This document shows positions 40,115-48,301 of a stretch of DNA of 48,535 nt, piece after piece (the stretch's first letter is position 1; each line of letters opens with the position of its first letter). The position numbers and the translations under genes are program-made. Under the pieces are notes generated by a model. That model saw only the letters and a list, made by a program, of their open reading frames with translations, did not search any database and had not been told where the DNA came from. This DNA is from Bacteroidales bacterium (GTDB lineage Bacteria > Bacteroidota > Bacteroidia > Bacteroidales > GCA-2748055): positions 943 to 49,477 of the forward strand of contig JARGFM010000026.1 in the NCBI GenBank assembly GCA_029210725.1. Reading direction: 5' to 3'.

Positions 40115-41590
40115 ATGAGTAGCGCTGAAAGCAATGATATACGACCCGGTTTTCCATGGATGCTTTTGCTGGGGATGATCTTTTTCTGGAGCAGTTGCGA
40201 AGGGCCACCCCGCGCAGGAGGTGGGCAGATTGCCAGCCTGGAAGGCTCTCCCCGGATATTTCCGGACTATAAAGATATTACCATTCCCTTAAATATCGCA
40301 CCGCTTAATTTTAGGGTAGAAGAGGATGGAGAGCGTTTTGCTGCAAGGCTGGAGGGAGCCAGGGGGGTGGAGATAAAGCTGAAAGCCAGAGGAAGGACAT
40401 TCAGGATCCCGCCTGAAAAGTGGAGGCGGTTTCTGGAGGAGAACCAGGGAACTCGGATCGGGATCCGGGTATTTGTAAAAGCGGACGGGCAATGGGCAGG
40501 ATTTGAGTCCTTCGCTCTCCAGGTGGCTCCGGAAGCCATCGATCCCAGCCTGGTCTACCGCCTGATTCCGCCGGGTTATGAAACCTGGTCCTCTATGGGG
40601 CTCTATCAGCGCGACCTTAGCTCTTTCAGGGAGCGTCCCATCATCGAGAACCGGCATATCGAGGATAACTGTGTGAACTGCCACTCTTTCAGGAATGGCA
40701 GCAGCGAACAGATGATGTTTCATATCAGGGGTACCATGGGCGGGACCATGATTAAACAGGGCAACGACATCAGGAAGGTGGATCTGAACAGAGAAGGGAC
40801 CCTTTCGGCAGGAGTCTATCCATCCTGGCACCCTTCCGGCTTATACATTGCATTCTCCACCAACCGGATCGAGCAGTATTTTCATGCACGTCCTGAAAAA
40901 GACATTGAGGTCCTGGACAGGCAATCCGACCTGGTCCTATACAATACGGCCAGCGGAGAGATAAGTCATGTGCCGGGTACTGAGGACGACCGGTTTATGG
41001 AGACTTTCCCCAGCTGGTCGCCAGATGGAAAAATGCTGTACTTCAGCAGAACAGAGGCAGATGCAGCAACGCCTTTTGATTCAATCAGATACGATATATA
41101 CCGGATCGCTTTTGATGCGGAAGGAGGGGTGTTTGGGGAGACCGAGCCGGTCCTGCCTGCATCGGAAAAGGGGCAGAGTGCCTCCTTCCCCAGGATATCC
41201 CCCGATGGAAAGTACCTGCTGTGCACCCTGCATGATTACGGTACCTTCCCCATCTGGCATAAAGAGGCCGATCTTTGCCTGGTCGATCTGCTCAGCGGAG
41301 AGCGTAAGCCAACGGACAGGGTAAACTCCGGTGATACAGACAGCTACCACAGCTGGGCACAGAATAACCGGTGGATTGTGTTCAGCAGCAGGAGGTACGA
41401 TGGTCGATATACAAAACTATATATCAGCTACCTGAGCGAAGAGGGAGAGTTTCAGAAACCCTTTTTGATTCCCCAGCGGAATCCCGGTTTTTACCATTCG
41501 TTCTTCTACTCCTATAACCGGCCCGAATTGATCACCGGCGCCGTGGATGTGAATCCCCATGCCTGGGTTCAGAAGGCACGTTCAGATTGA
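40115..41590 (+). CDS. PD40/TolB-like lipoprotein with single c-type heme motif
   Basis: A 491-residue predicted lipoprotein with anchor Cys28 (FFWSSCEG). An N-terminal beta domain (about 40-140) is followed by a c-type heme attachment motif, CVNCH (186-190), with nearby Met200/Met201 that could supply a second axial ligand. The C-terminal half is a TolB-like beta-propeller of PD40 repeats (YPSWHPSGLYIAFS, FPSWSPDGKMLYFS, FPRISPDGKYLLCT). Propeller proteins bind ligands or other proteins, and the heme suggests electron transfer or redox sensing. The reason a PUL would encode this is unknown. It lies between DUF6057 and the alpha-galactosidase in one transcription unit. Confidence 0.75.
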   Translation: MSSAESNDIRPGFPWMLLLGMIFFWSSCEGPPRAGGGQIASLEGSPRIFPDYKDITIPLNIAPLNFRVEEDGERFAARLEGARGVEIKLKARGRTFRIPPEKWRRFLEENQGTRIGIRVFVKADGQWAGFESFALQVAPEAIDPSLVYRLIPPGYETWSSMGLYQRDLSSFRERPIIENRHIEDNCVNCHSFRNGSSEQMMFHIRGTMGGTMIKQGNDIRKVDLNREGTLSAGVYPSWHPSGLYIAFSTNRIEQYFHARPEKDIEVLDRQSDLVLYNTASGEISHVPGTEDDRFMETFPSWSPDGKMLYFSRTEADAATPFDSIRYDIYRIAFDAEGGVFGETEPVLPASEKGQSASFPRISPDGKYLLCTLHDYGTFPIWHKEADLCLVDLLSGERKPTDRVNSGDTDSYHSWAQNNRWIVFSSRRYDGRYTKLYISYLSEEGEFQKPFLIPQRNPGFYHSFFYSYNRPELITGAVDVNPHAWVQKARSD

Positions 41591-41617
41591 GTTTACAATA
41601 ACTATGAAGATCCGGAT

Positions 41618-43816
41618 ATGAAAAGAGTAATGATTGTCCTGTTCCTTTCAGGGGCGTTATCCGTCCTCATGGCCCAGGAAATATGCATCCCGGTTTCGAC
41701 CGGTAACAGCCTGATGCTCCTGCAGACCGACCGGGATCAGCGCCTGCGGACCATCTATTTTGGAGAACCGCTGAAGGACACCGGGGAGCATGCCCTGGTG
41801 GAGGAAGGATTTCAATATATGGACTCCAATGCCGGGATTTATAATGCCGTTTACACTCCGGCCGGGACCTGGAATTTGGCCGAGCCGGCCATCCAGGTGG
41901 TTCACGCAGACGGGAACGGCTCCCTGGATCTGAAATATGTGAGCCATCAGCAGGAGCAGGTTGATGCGAATTGCACCCTTACAACCGTGGTGCTTGAGGA
42001 TGAGGTCTATCCTTTCCGGGTGGCCCTGTTCTATAAGAGCTGGATCAGGGAAAATGTCATTGAGCAATGGGCAGAAATTGAGCATCGGGAGTCCGGACCG
42101 GTGCTTATGAAAAAATTTGCCTCGGCAAATCTTTATTTCTCCCGTAAGGATTTCTACCTGACCACCTTCCATAACAGCTGGGCCAAAGAGATGCAGCCAT
42201 CTGAAACAAAGCTTTCCCGCGGGACCCGGTCGGTCGATTCCAAACTGGGAACCAGGGCCATGCTATTGCAGGCCCCCCATTTTATTCTCTCCTTTGACCA
42301 GCCGGCAGCAGAGAATCAGGGAAGCGTTATTCTCGGACATCTGGCCTGGAGTGGGAATTTCAAACTGGAATTTGAACTGGACTCTTACGAGAATCTCCGG
42401 TTTATCGGAGGAATCAATCCCTATGCTTCAGAATATGAGCTTTCTGCTGACCAGATTTTTAAAACACCCTCCCTGATCTATGCCATCTCTCACAGTGGAG
42501 CAGGAGACGCCAGCCGGGGTCTTCATTCCTGGGCAAGAAAATACCGGGTGCTGGATGGAGAGGGCGGTCGTCTGACGCTGCTGAATAACTGGGAGGCCAC
42601 GTATTTCAGTTTTGATGAAGAGCGACTTACCGGGCTGTTTAAGGATGCCAGGGAGCTGGGTGTGGATCTCTTTCTGCTGGACGACGGATGGTTTGGAAAC
42701 AAGTACCCCAGGAACAGCGACAGGGCCGGTCTGGGCGACTGGCAGGAAAATGTTAAGAAATTGCCCCGGGGGATCGGCTATCTGGTAACGGAGGCAGAGA
42801 AAGCAGGAGTGAAGTTTGGGATCTGGATAGAGCCCGAGATGGTGAATCCCAAAAGCGAATTGTATGAGAATCACCTGGACTGGGTGATCCGGCAACCCGA
42901 AAGGCCTGAAAAGTATTTTCGTACCCAGCTGGTACTGGATTTGTCCAACCCGGAAGTCCGGGACTTTGTTTTCGGAGTGGTGGATGGCCTGTTTACTGAG
43001 AATCCAGGCCTGGCTTTTATTAAGTGGGATTGTAATGCGCCCGTATTTAACGCTTATTCGGAATACCTGGAGAGAAACGGGATTCCTCAGTCTCATCTCT
43101 ATATCGAATATGTGAAGGGATTGTACAGCGTCCTGGAGCGGGTCCGGGAAAAATATCCCGGGGTTCCCATGATGCTTTGTTCAGGTGGCGGGGGCCGTGG
43201 AGATTATGAGCTCCTGAAATATTTCACCGAATTCTGGCCCAGCGATAATACGGATCCCCTTGAAAGGGTCTATATGCAGTGGGACTATTCTTACTTTTTT
43301 CCGGCTATAGCGACCGATTGTCACGTGACCAACTGGGGGGACCAGCCCCTGAAATTTAAAGTGGATGTGGCCAGTATGGGAAAGCTGGGATTTGATATTG
43401 TGGCCGGTGAATTGTCGGCCGATGATCTGCAGTTCTGCAGGGAAGCGGTAAAAAACTATCATTCCTTTAAAGAGGTGGTCTGGCATGGCGACCTCTACCG
43501 GCTTGTAAATCCTCATACGGACGATTTATCCTCCATGATATTTGTGAATAAGGAGCAAAGCAGGGCTGTTGTATTTAACTACCTGGTTAATCAGAGATTC
43601 ATGATAACGGCGAGAGAGGAGCCCATTCAGCTGGAAGGGCTGGATCCCTCCCGGAAATATCGAATCCGGGAGATCAACCTTTTTCCCGGGACACGTTCCA
43701 GGTTCAATGGCGACAGGATTTATTCGGGCGACTTCCTGATGAAGGTCGGGGTAAACCCTGGCCTGTCGCTCCGGAGAACAAGCGTGGTCCTGGAGCTCAC
43801 CGAAGTTGTAGAGTGA
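41618..43816 (+). CDS. GH36 alpha-galactosidase
   Basis: A 732-residue exported enzyme with a signal peptide ending near LMAQ (residue 20). The N-terminal beta-supersandwich (about 20-300) is followed by the TIM barrel (LLNNWEATYFSFDEERL, then LFLLDDGWFG). The nucleophile is Asp471 in FIKWDCN and the acid/base is Asp543 in FWPSDNTDP. The substrate-binding CSGGGGR motif is also present. It releases alpha-linked galactose, as from raffinose-type sugars or galactomannan side chains, and shares galactose as product with the LacZ-type enzyme. It is the last gene of the PUL, with 21 bases to the convergent serine hydrolase stop. It is complete and of family length. Confidence 0.93.
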   Translation: MKRVMIVLFLSGALSVLMAQEICIPVSTGNSLMLLQTDRDQRLRTIYFGEPLKDTGEHALVEEGFQYMDSNAGIYNAVYTPAGTWNLAEPAIQVVHADGNGSLDLKYVSHQQEQVDANCTLTTVVLEDEVYPFRVALFYKSWIRENVIEQWAEIEHRESGPVLMKKFASANLYFSRKDFYLTTFHNSWAKEMQPSETKLSRGTRSVDSKLGTRAMLLQAPHFILSFDQPAAENQGSVILGHLAWSGNFKLEFELDSYENLRFIGGINPYASEYELSADQIFKTPSLIYAISHSGAGDASRGLHSWARKYRVLDGEGGRLTLLNNWEATYFSFDEERLTGLFKDARELGVDLFLLDDGWFGNKYPRNSDRAGLGDWQENVKKLPRGIGYLVTEAEKAGVKFGIWIEPEMVNPKSELYENHLDWVIRQPERPEKYFRTQLVLDLSNPEVRDFVFGVVDGLFTENPGLAFIKWDCNAPVFNAYSEYLERNGIPQSHLYIEYVKGLYSVLERVREKYPGVPMMLCSGGGGRGDYELLKYFTEFWPSDNTDPLERVYMQWDYSYFFPAIATDCHVTNWGDQPLKFKVDVASMGKLGFDIVAGELSADDLQFCREAVKNYHSFKEVVWHGDLYRLVNPHTDDLSSMIFVNKEQSRAVVFNYLVNQRFMITAREEPIQLEGLDPSRKYRIREINLFPGTRSRFNGDRIYSGDFLMKVGVNPGLSLRRTSVVLELTEVVE

Positions 43817-43837
43817 GCAGATTCATGGACGGATTTG

Positions 43838-45346
43838 CTAATCCGTCGCTGTGCCTGTGATTTGTCCCGGATTCACCGGTCCGAACGAGGCCCTGTATTC
43901 TGTATCCCAGTACAGTTTATCCTCTTCGAACCTGAAGCTGAAGGTCAGGCTCTGCGGTGTTTCATAGTAAATAAGCTTAAGCACATAGGTATCCCCGGAC
44001 GTCCAGGCACCACTGGCAGCCACCTTATCGGAAACTACGCGTGGATCGGCCAGTACCCCGGGTTCCGTTTCCAGATATCCCACCCTGAGAAGCGATTCTC
44101 CCTGAACGGTGTGGATGGTGATCTCTGTGGCGGGAGCTTCAAAATTGAAAGAGATGGAACGGATGGAACCTTGGTTGGGTTCCAGGCTGTAGATAAGCCC
44201 GCTTACTTCTGAAGCCAGGGGAGAGCTTTTTTCGCCCGCGACTGGGGAGATGGACAATTCCTGAAGCTTCTGATTCAGTTGCTTTAATCCATCCTCGTCG
44301 GGCGGGAGGATGCCCTCCTGCATGGCAGGCAGAAGCTCTTCCCAGACCACATTCAGGATTCCCTGCAGATCGTCGGAGCCTGAGGTCATCGCAAGCACCG
44401 CATCCTGTTCAGGCAAAACGATGCAGTACTGCCCGAATGCCCCGTCGCCCCGGTAGGCATTGTGACGGCACTGCCAGAACTGGTAGCCGTAACCCTGGTC
44501 CCAGTCGCTCTCCGGGTTGCTGCCATTGGAAGTCTGGTAGCCGGTGGCCTCTTCGACCCAGGCTTCGGAGACCAGCTGCCTGCCTTCCCAGATGCCCTTC
44601 TGCAGGTAAAGCTGACCCAGTTTGGAGATATCTTCGGTGCGAACGCTAAGTCCCCATCCACCCACACTGATCCCCCGGGGACAAGTCTCCCAGGTGGGAT
44701 TTTCAATACCCAGGGGTTCAAAGAGGCGGGGCGTCAGGTAGTCCAGGGTAGTCATACCGGTCACTTTCCGGATGATGGCCGAGCACATATAGGTGGCCAT
44801 GCTGTTGTACAGGAAGTGGGTTCCCGGCTTAAAATCGACTTTGTGGGCCAGGAAGGCTTCTACCCAGTTATCGGACTGCATTTGCCGGAAACCGGGCTCC
44901 ACGGCATGTCCCGTGTTCATCCGGAGCAGATCCCTGATGCGCATGGCTTTCAGATTGGCGGATGCTTCCTCCGGAACCTCCTCCGGGAAGAAGGAAATCA
45001 CCAGGTCGTCTATGCTTAATAATCCTTCATCCTGGGCCATTCCGATGGCGGTGGAGGTAAAGCTCTTGGAGAGGGACCACAGCAGGTGGGGACTTTCGGG
45101 ATTATAGGGACCCCACCAGCCGGAGGCCACTACCTGGCCATGCCGGCGAAGCATAAAGCTGTGAATGGCATCTGGCTGAGCTGTTTCCAGGGCCTCCACA
45201 AACTGGAGAATGGACCGGGATGAGATCCCCGCTTCTTCGGGAGTTGCGTTAGCTGTTTCGCTGCCTGATTCAGCCTTTTCGGGGCTGTTGCATGCGGTTG
45301 ATCCCAGCCAGACGGAGAGGATCAGGAAGCATAGTGATTTCTTCAT
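43838..45346 (-). CDS. Serine hydrolase lipoprotein, beta-lactamase/COG1680 type
   Basis: A 502-residue lipoprotein. I chose the ATG at 45346 because it gives the signal peptide and anchor Cys19 (WLGSTACN). The frame's earlier start would overlap the cytochrome gene. The fold is the class C beta-lactamase/D-peptidase type: Ser91-x-x-Lys94 in WSLSKSF carries the nucleophile and base, and Tyr180 in FLYNSMATY replaces the usual YxN motif with YNS. A C-terminal domain (from about 375) is extra beta structure. Such proteins hydrolyse esters, amides or D-peptides, and the substrate is unknown. It starts 10 bases after the octaheme cytochrome stop, so it is probably cotranscribed with that gene. Confidence 0.85.
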   Translation of the reverse strand: MKKSLCFLILSVWLGSTACNSPEKAESGSETANATPEEAGISSRSILQFVEALETAQPDAIHSFMLRRHGQVVASGWWGPYNPESPHLLWSLSKSFTSTAIGMAQDEGLLSIDDLVISFFPEEVPEEASANLKAMRIRDLLRMNTGHAVEPGFRQMQSDNWVEAFLAHKVDFKPGTHFLYNSMATYMCSAIIRKVTGMTTLDYLTPRLFEPLGIENPTWETCPRGISVGGWGLSVRTEDISKLGQLYLQKGIWEGRQLVSEAWVEEATGYQTSNGSNPESDWDQGYGYQFWQCRHNAYRGDGAFGQYCIVLPEQDAVLAMTSGSDDLQGILNVVWEELLPAMQEGILPPDEDGLKQLNQKLQELSISPVAGEKSSPLASEVSGLIYSLEPNQGSIRSISFNFEAPATEITIHTVQGESLLRVGYLETEPGVLADPRVVSDKVAASGAWTSGDTYVLKLIYYETPQSLTFSFRFEEDKLYWDTEYRASFGPVNPGQITGTATD

Positions 45347-45356
45347 ATTTGGTCGT

Positions 45357-46724
45357 TTATCTGGCCCGGCCGCCAATGCGCATGGGATCGTCTTCGTATC
45401 CCAGTTCCTGCCAGTTGAGTCGTTTAGTGTCTTTCCGGGTATGACAATCTGTACATTTTAAAGATTTAGCAGCGGGGGCCACCATATGGTTTACGGGCCA
45501 GTACATCTTTGTCAGTACGAAGCCATACTCTCCCGAATATTCCAGCTTACTTGCAGCCATTCCTTTTTCAGCGGCCCCGTTCCAGTCGAAGTCGGACCAG
45601 TATCCGCCTTCCCCGTACATTTTCGGAGTGATCAGATAACGGTTTTTTACATCGTAGATTTGCTTACCCCGCATCATTTTGAAAGGGGCTATTTTAGCCG
45701 ACTTATCATAGATGTTTCCGGAGAGTTTATTTATCTCCACTCCATTTTCCGGATTGATTTTATCTCCCATCAGATAATAATCTGCTTTCCCGTTGTACCA
45801 TCTGTATTCCGGAATCACGTTCTTCTCCCAGGTGAAATCACCTTTCTTTTTGTCATATACCGGCATGCCGTGTTCATCCGGCTCTACCGTTTTGTCCTCT
45901 CCGGCCGTGGACCAGTCCCACCAGATCTTTGTTGGTTCTTCGCGGGCGAAGGCCGGAATATGACAGGTTTCGCAGGCAACCGAGCTGATGTGATCGTTCA
46001 CCACCTTTTTCCTGTGTGGCTTTTCCGAGTGGCAGTCCAGACAGGAAATATGATTGGTGCCGCTGGCCATGGATCCGTGACTTGCACCCAGGATCATGTG
46101 ATTCTCTCCGGCGTGGCAATCGGAACAGGAGAAACCAAGCTCCCCCATGTGAAAGTCCAGGGCGGGCGATGGGTTGGACATACTGGCGGTAAGGTCCCCG
46201 TGTTTTACACCCGGTCCGCCACCCCCGTTAAAATGACAGGCACTGCAGCTTCTGATGGTGGTTTTTCCAACGCTCTTTGCCACCCTGACCAGGTCAACTT
46301 CAGGATCCGGCATGCCCGCTCCGGTGGGTACCTTCTTATAGGTTCCGGTCCGGTCGTGGCAAACCAGGCAATCAATGTTGTTCGGATCTTCAAAATCAAA
46401 TGTTTCATCTTTCCATCCGAATCCGATATGGCAGCTGGTACAGCGGGGCCAGTTGGAGGGCAGGGAGACGCAGAAGCTGTTGATGAGGTTTTGTTTTCCC
46501 AGTTGCATGCTCACTCCTTCTTTATTGATAAAAGTATCTCCCAGCCAGTTCCAGTGCCTGGTTTTCATAATGGCTTTGTCAATGCCATCGTGGCAGAGTA
46601 GGCAGGTTTCTGTAACTTCCCGGGGGCTTGCAAAAGGACCTTCAATAAATTCTGCATGATCCTCCTGGGCGAAAAGATTGCTGCCAAAAAACAGCACAAT
46701 GCATAGTGTTGCCAGGGTTTTCAT
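45357..46724 (-). CDS. Octaheme c-type cytochrome, tetrathionate reductase family
   Basis: A 455-residue periplasmic protein with a signal peptide ending near LFAQ (residue 20). Eight CxxCH motifs start at residues 41, 95, 119, 160, 200, 228, 251 and 424, each attaching one heme. The spacing and the conserved tail (SLKCTDCHTRKDTKRLNW) fit the octaheme tetrathionate reductase (OTR) family, whose members reduce tetrathionate and also nitrite or hydroxylamine in vitro. The natural substrate here is unknown. No membrane quinol oxidase gene lies alongside. An FNR-type palindrome 70-84 bases upstream implies control by oxygen or a related signal. It is the first gene of a leftward pair with the serine hydrolase. 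Confidence 0.9.
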   Translation of the reverse strand: MKTLATLCIVLFFGSNLFAQEDHAEFIEGPFASPREVTETCLLCHDGIDKAIMKTRHWNWLGDTFINKEGVSMQLGKQNLINSFCVSLPSNWPRCTSCHIGFGWKDETFDFEDPNNIDCLVCHDRTGTYKKVPTGAGMPDPEVDLVRVAKSVGKTTIRSCSACHFNGGGGPGVKHGDLTASMSNPSPALDFHMGELGFSCSDCHAGENHMILGASHGSMASGTNHISCLDCHSEKPHRKKVVNDHISSVACETCHIPAFAREEPTKIWWDWSTAGEDKTVEPDEHGMPVYDKKKGDFTWEKNVIPEYRWYNGKADYYLMGDKINPENGVEINKLSGNIYDKSAKIAPFKMMRGKQIYDVKNRYLITPKMYGEGGYWSDFDWNGAAEKGMAASKLEYSGEYGFVLTKMYWPVNHMVAPAAKSLKCTDCHTRKDTKRLNWQELGYEDDPMRIGGRAR

Positions 46725-46746
46725 ATCATATATTTTATGGCTTATA

Positions 46747-46754
46747 TAAATGTA
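46747..46754 (-). promoter_or_regulatory. Candidate -7 element of the octaheme cytochrome gene
   Basis: Reading leftward, TACATTTA (46754-46747) differs from TAnnTTTG only at the last base. It would place transcription start near 46743, about 19 bases before the ATG at 46724. No -33 TTG is found at the right distance, which fits an activator-dependent promoter. Confidence 0.4.
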
Positions 46755-46793
46755 TGATAATTTAGCGACCCAGCCAGAACTAACTCTATATTA

Positions 46794-46807
46794 TTGATTC
46801 GAATCAA
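46794..46807. promoter_or_regulatory. Perfect FNR-type palindrome upstream of octaheme cytochrome
   Basis: TTGATTCGAATCAA is an exact match to the FNR/Anr consensus TTGATnnnnATCAA and extends to a 16-bp perfect palindrome at 46793-46808. Its centre lies about 58 bases before the predicted cytochrome transcription start, near the spacing of class I Crp/Fnr activation. It touches the stop codon of the XRE regulator gene, so it can only regulate the leftward cytochrome operon. Binding by an Fnr-like protein is inference, since no such gene is in the window. Confidence 0.65.
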
Positions 46808-47032
46808 TTAATTGTCCTTACCCGGATCATAAGTGAATACCTCCTCCAGAGGGGTTTTAAAAATACGGGCAAAGCGAAAGGCCAGTTCCAGAGAAGGGGA
46901 GTAGTTCCCCTTCTCGATGGCCACGATGGTCTGCCTGGATACATGAACCAGGTCTGCCAGTTGTTGCTGGGTCATCTCCCCGGCCTCAAAACGCAGTCGC
47001 CGGATGTTGTTTTGAATCCTGCTTTTAACCAT
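46808..47032 (-). CDS. Small XRE-family HTH regulator
   Basis: A 74-residue protein. I chose the ATG at 47032, one base after the stop of the upstream membrane protein gene, because it gives the common N-terminus MVKSRIQNNIRRLR. The whole chain is one Cro/C1-type helix-turn-helix (MTQQQLADLVHVSRQTIVAIE, then YSPSLELAFRFARIFKTPLEEVF), typical of small regulators paired with a membrane protein. It probably represses its own operon through the dyad array at 47507-47532. It has no ligand domain of its own. Confidence 0.85.
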   Translation of the reverse strand: MVKSRIQNNIRRLRFEAGEMTQQQLADLVHVSRQTIVAIEKGNYSPSLELAFRFARIFKTPLEEVFTYDPGKDN

Positions 47033-47033
47033 T

Positions 47034-47480
47034 TCAGACTCCTTTCCGGTAATAATATATTTGCGAACCATTGTCAATGATCTCTGCGATCAGTCCGCTT
47101 GCCACAAAGGCAATGAATATTCCGTAGACCGGCATTCCCAGGGCCAGTGCCATAACAGCGAGTACAAATCCGCCGGTGAAGGCATAGTAGGAATTTCGCA
47201 TGGCTTTCAGCTTAACCAGTTTGTCCCGTTCATCCTCCTTGGGTACATCCTCCATACGGGTGGCTATGGCATTTAAGATATGGAAGAAAATCTGGATGAT
47301 GATACGGGCCACCACGGAGACTCCGATAAAGAGGAGAAAGATCAGGCCCCATTTACTGAAGTCTTTTGTTAAATCAAATACCCCCTGCAACTGTCTCTGG
47401 TAGACAATCCAGGCGAAGATCGCTGTTATAAGCAATCCGCTGAAAATATTTACGATGTTCTGTTTTTCCTGATAGCTCAT
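47034..47480 (-). CDS. DUF2178-like four-helix membrane protein
   Basis: A 148-residue inner-membrane protein with four predicted helices at about 11-27, 44-66, 99-115 and 118-134, arranged as two pairs around a charged cytoplasmic loop (VPKEDERDKLVKLKAMRNSYY). The pattern resembles DUF2178 proteins, which are often encoded with a small XRE regulator as here. The two genes are one base apart and certainly cotranscribed. No enzymatic or transport function is known to me. The pair may form a membrane-state sensing or regulatory module, but that is inference. Confidence 0.75.
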   Translation of the reverse strand: MSYQEKQNIVNIFSGLLITAIFAWIVYQRQLQGVFDLTKDFSKWGLIFLLFIGVSVVARIIIQIFFHILNAIATRMEDVPKEDERDKLVKLKAMRNSYYAFTGGFVLAVMALALGMPVYGIFIAFVASGLIAEIIDNGSQIYYYRKGV

Positions 47481-47506
47481 GATTTCTCAGATTATGTATA
47501 ATAAAT

Positions 47507-47532
47507 TTTACTATATGTAAATTAATATTTAC
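47507..47532. promoter_or_regulatory. Three-half-site dyad array, candidate XRE operator
   Basis: Half-sites TTTAC (47507-47511), GTAAA (47517-47521) and TTTAC (47528-47532) alternate in orientation at 10- and 11-base steps. The second and third extend to the perfect dyad GTAAAT-N4-ATTTAC (47517-47532). They sit at and just downstream of the predicted transcription start of the leftward operon. This is where an autorepressor such as the encoded XRE protein would bind. Confidence 0.5.
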
Positions 47533-47533
47533 A

Positions 47534-47563
47534 CAAAGATAATTAAAACATACAAAATGACAA
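47534..47563 (-). promoter_or_regulatory. Bacteroidota promoter of the DUF2178-XRE operon
   Basis: Reading leftward, TTG (47563-47561) is followed after 19 bases by TATCTTTG (47541-47534), an exact match to TAnnTTTG at the consensus spacing. Transcription should start near 47528, giving a leader of about 50 bases before the ATG at 47480. It is the best-formed promoter in the window. Confidence 0.7.
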
Positions 47564-47594
47564 GTAAACACGACATAAATTTATTGATTTTTTT

Positions 47595-47615
47595 ACAAAC
47601 TCCATAAGAGTTTGT
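47595..47615. repeat. 8-bp perfect hairpin ACAAACTC/GAGTTTGT
   Basis: ACAAACTC (47595-47602) and GAGTTTGT (47608-47615) form a perfect stem with a five-base loop. It lies downstream of the small gene ending at 47678 on the minus strand. On that strand the hairpin is followed by A residues rather than T residues, so it lacks the U-tract of an intrinsic terminator. Confidence 0.5.
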
Positions 47616-47677
47616 CCAGAAAGCAATGCGGTCCTCCGGGGTCCTGAATATGTTTTTCTGTAATAAGGAGCTTGTTC

Positions 47678-48002
47678 TTAAGCCTTTGTCATATCGTCGA
47701 ATTCCACTGTCTGCCAGGATAACTTTTGCTTATTCAGCATGCTGTCATCTATTTCTTTCTCTTTGAATTTATGCAGTCTGGTAATTTTTGCATACTGCCG
47801 GTACGCGGCCGGTATGATGCGCATGGCATCATTGCTGTTGGTGGTTTTAATAATTAGCCAGGCTTTATTTTCGCCCTCCCTACACCCCCATTCGGCACTG
47901 CTTACATAATGAGTCCGGGTGGACAAAAAGGAATGTATGGATCTCAGGCAGGAGGACTGGTCCCCGCCATTCATTCATAATTTCTATGAGGAATTTTTCC
48001 AT
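47678..48002 (-). pseudogene. Small gene probably frameshifted by a 4-bp duplication
   Basis: The ATG at 48002 opens a frame (MEKFLIEIMN) that leads into 40 codons of unlikely sequence and a stop. One frame over, starting at 47974, is a plausible protein (HYVSSAEWGCREGENKAWLI, then IIPAAYRQYAKITRLHKF). The two join at a tandem repeat, CATTCATTCAT (47968-47978 on the plus strand). Removing one CATT unit gives a continuous 106-residue protein beginning MEKFLIEIMNGGDQSSCLRS, with one small alpha/beta domain. I do not recognise the family with certainty. Alternatively the gene starts at ATG 47974 and is intact at 98 residues, although a TGA precedes that ATG directly. Confidence 0.5.
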
Positions 48003-48301
48003 GATACACTGTTTTGAACAAACAAATAACGAGCGCATCGGCTGTAAGTAAACGTTTAATTGAATAATTAACACTGTATTTAACAAGGAATATAGTGCCC
48101 ATACTGGAAGCCAGAGGGGTTTTGCAAAAATAAAAGTCCTCATAAGCAGGGCCATTACCCCTGTTTTCATCACTGTTTTCGGAGTGATTTATTAGAATTA
48201 AGAAAATCCGCATTTTAGGCGGTTGATTTTTATATTTTTGGGTGTCCTATTATCTTGTAAGGGCGTCAGTTAGGGAGAAAAAGAGCATAGGCGGGACGGT
48301 A
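48003..48301. other. Gene-free region before the tandem repeat
   Basis: About 300 bases without a convincing gene. A weak stem (CCGC 48208-48211 with GCGG 48219-48222) is followed by a T-rich stretch. TATTTTTG (48233-48240) matches the -7 consensus on the plus strand and would drive transcription into the 18-bp repeats, but no -33 element is at the right distance. Confidence 0.4.

Noticed and set aside
47595-47615. Hairpin as terminator of the small gene at 47678
   Set aside because: On that strand the stem is followed by A residues, not the T tract required for intrinsic termination.
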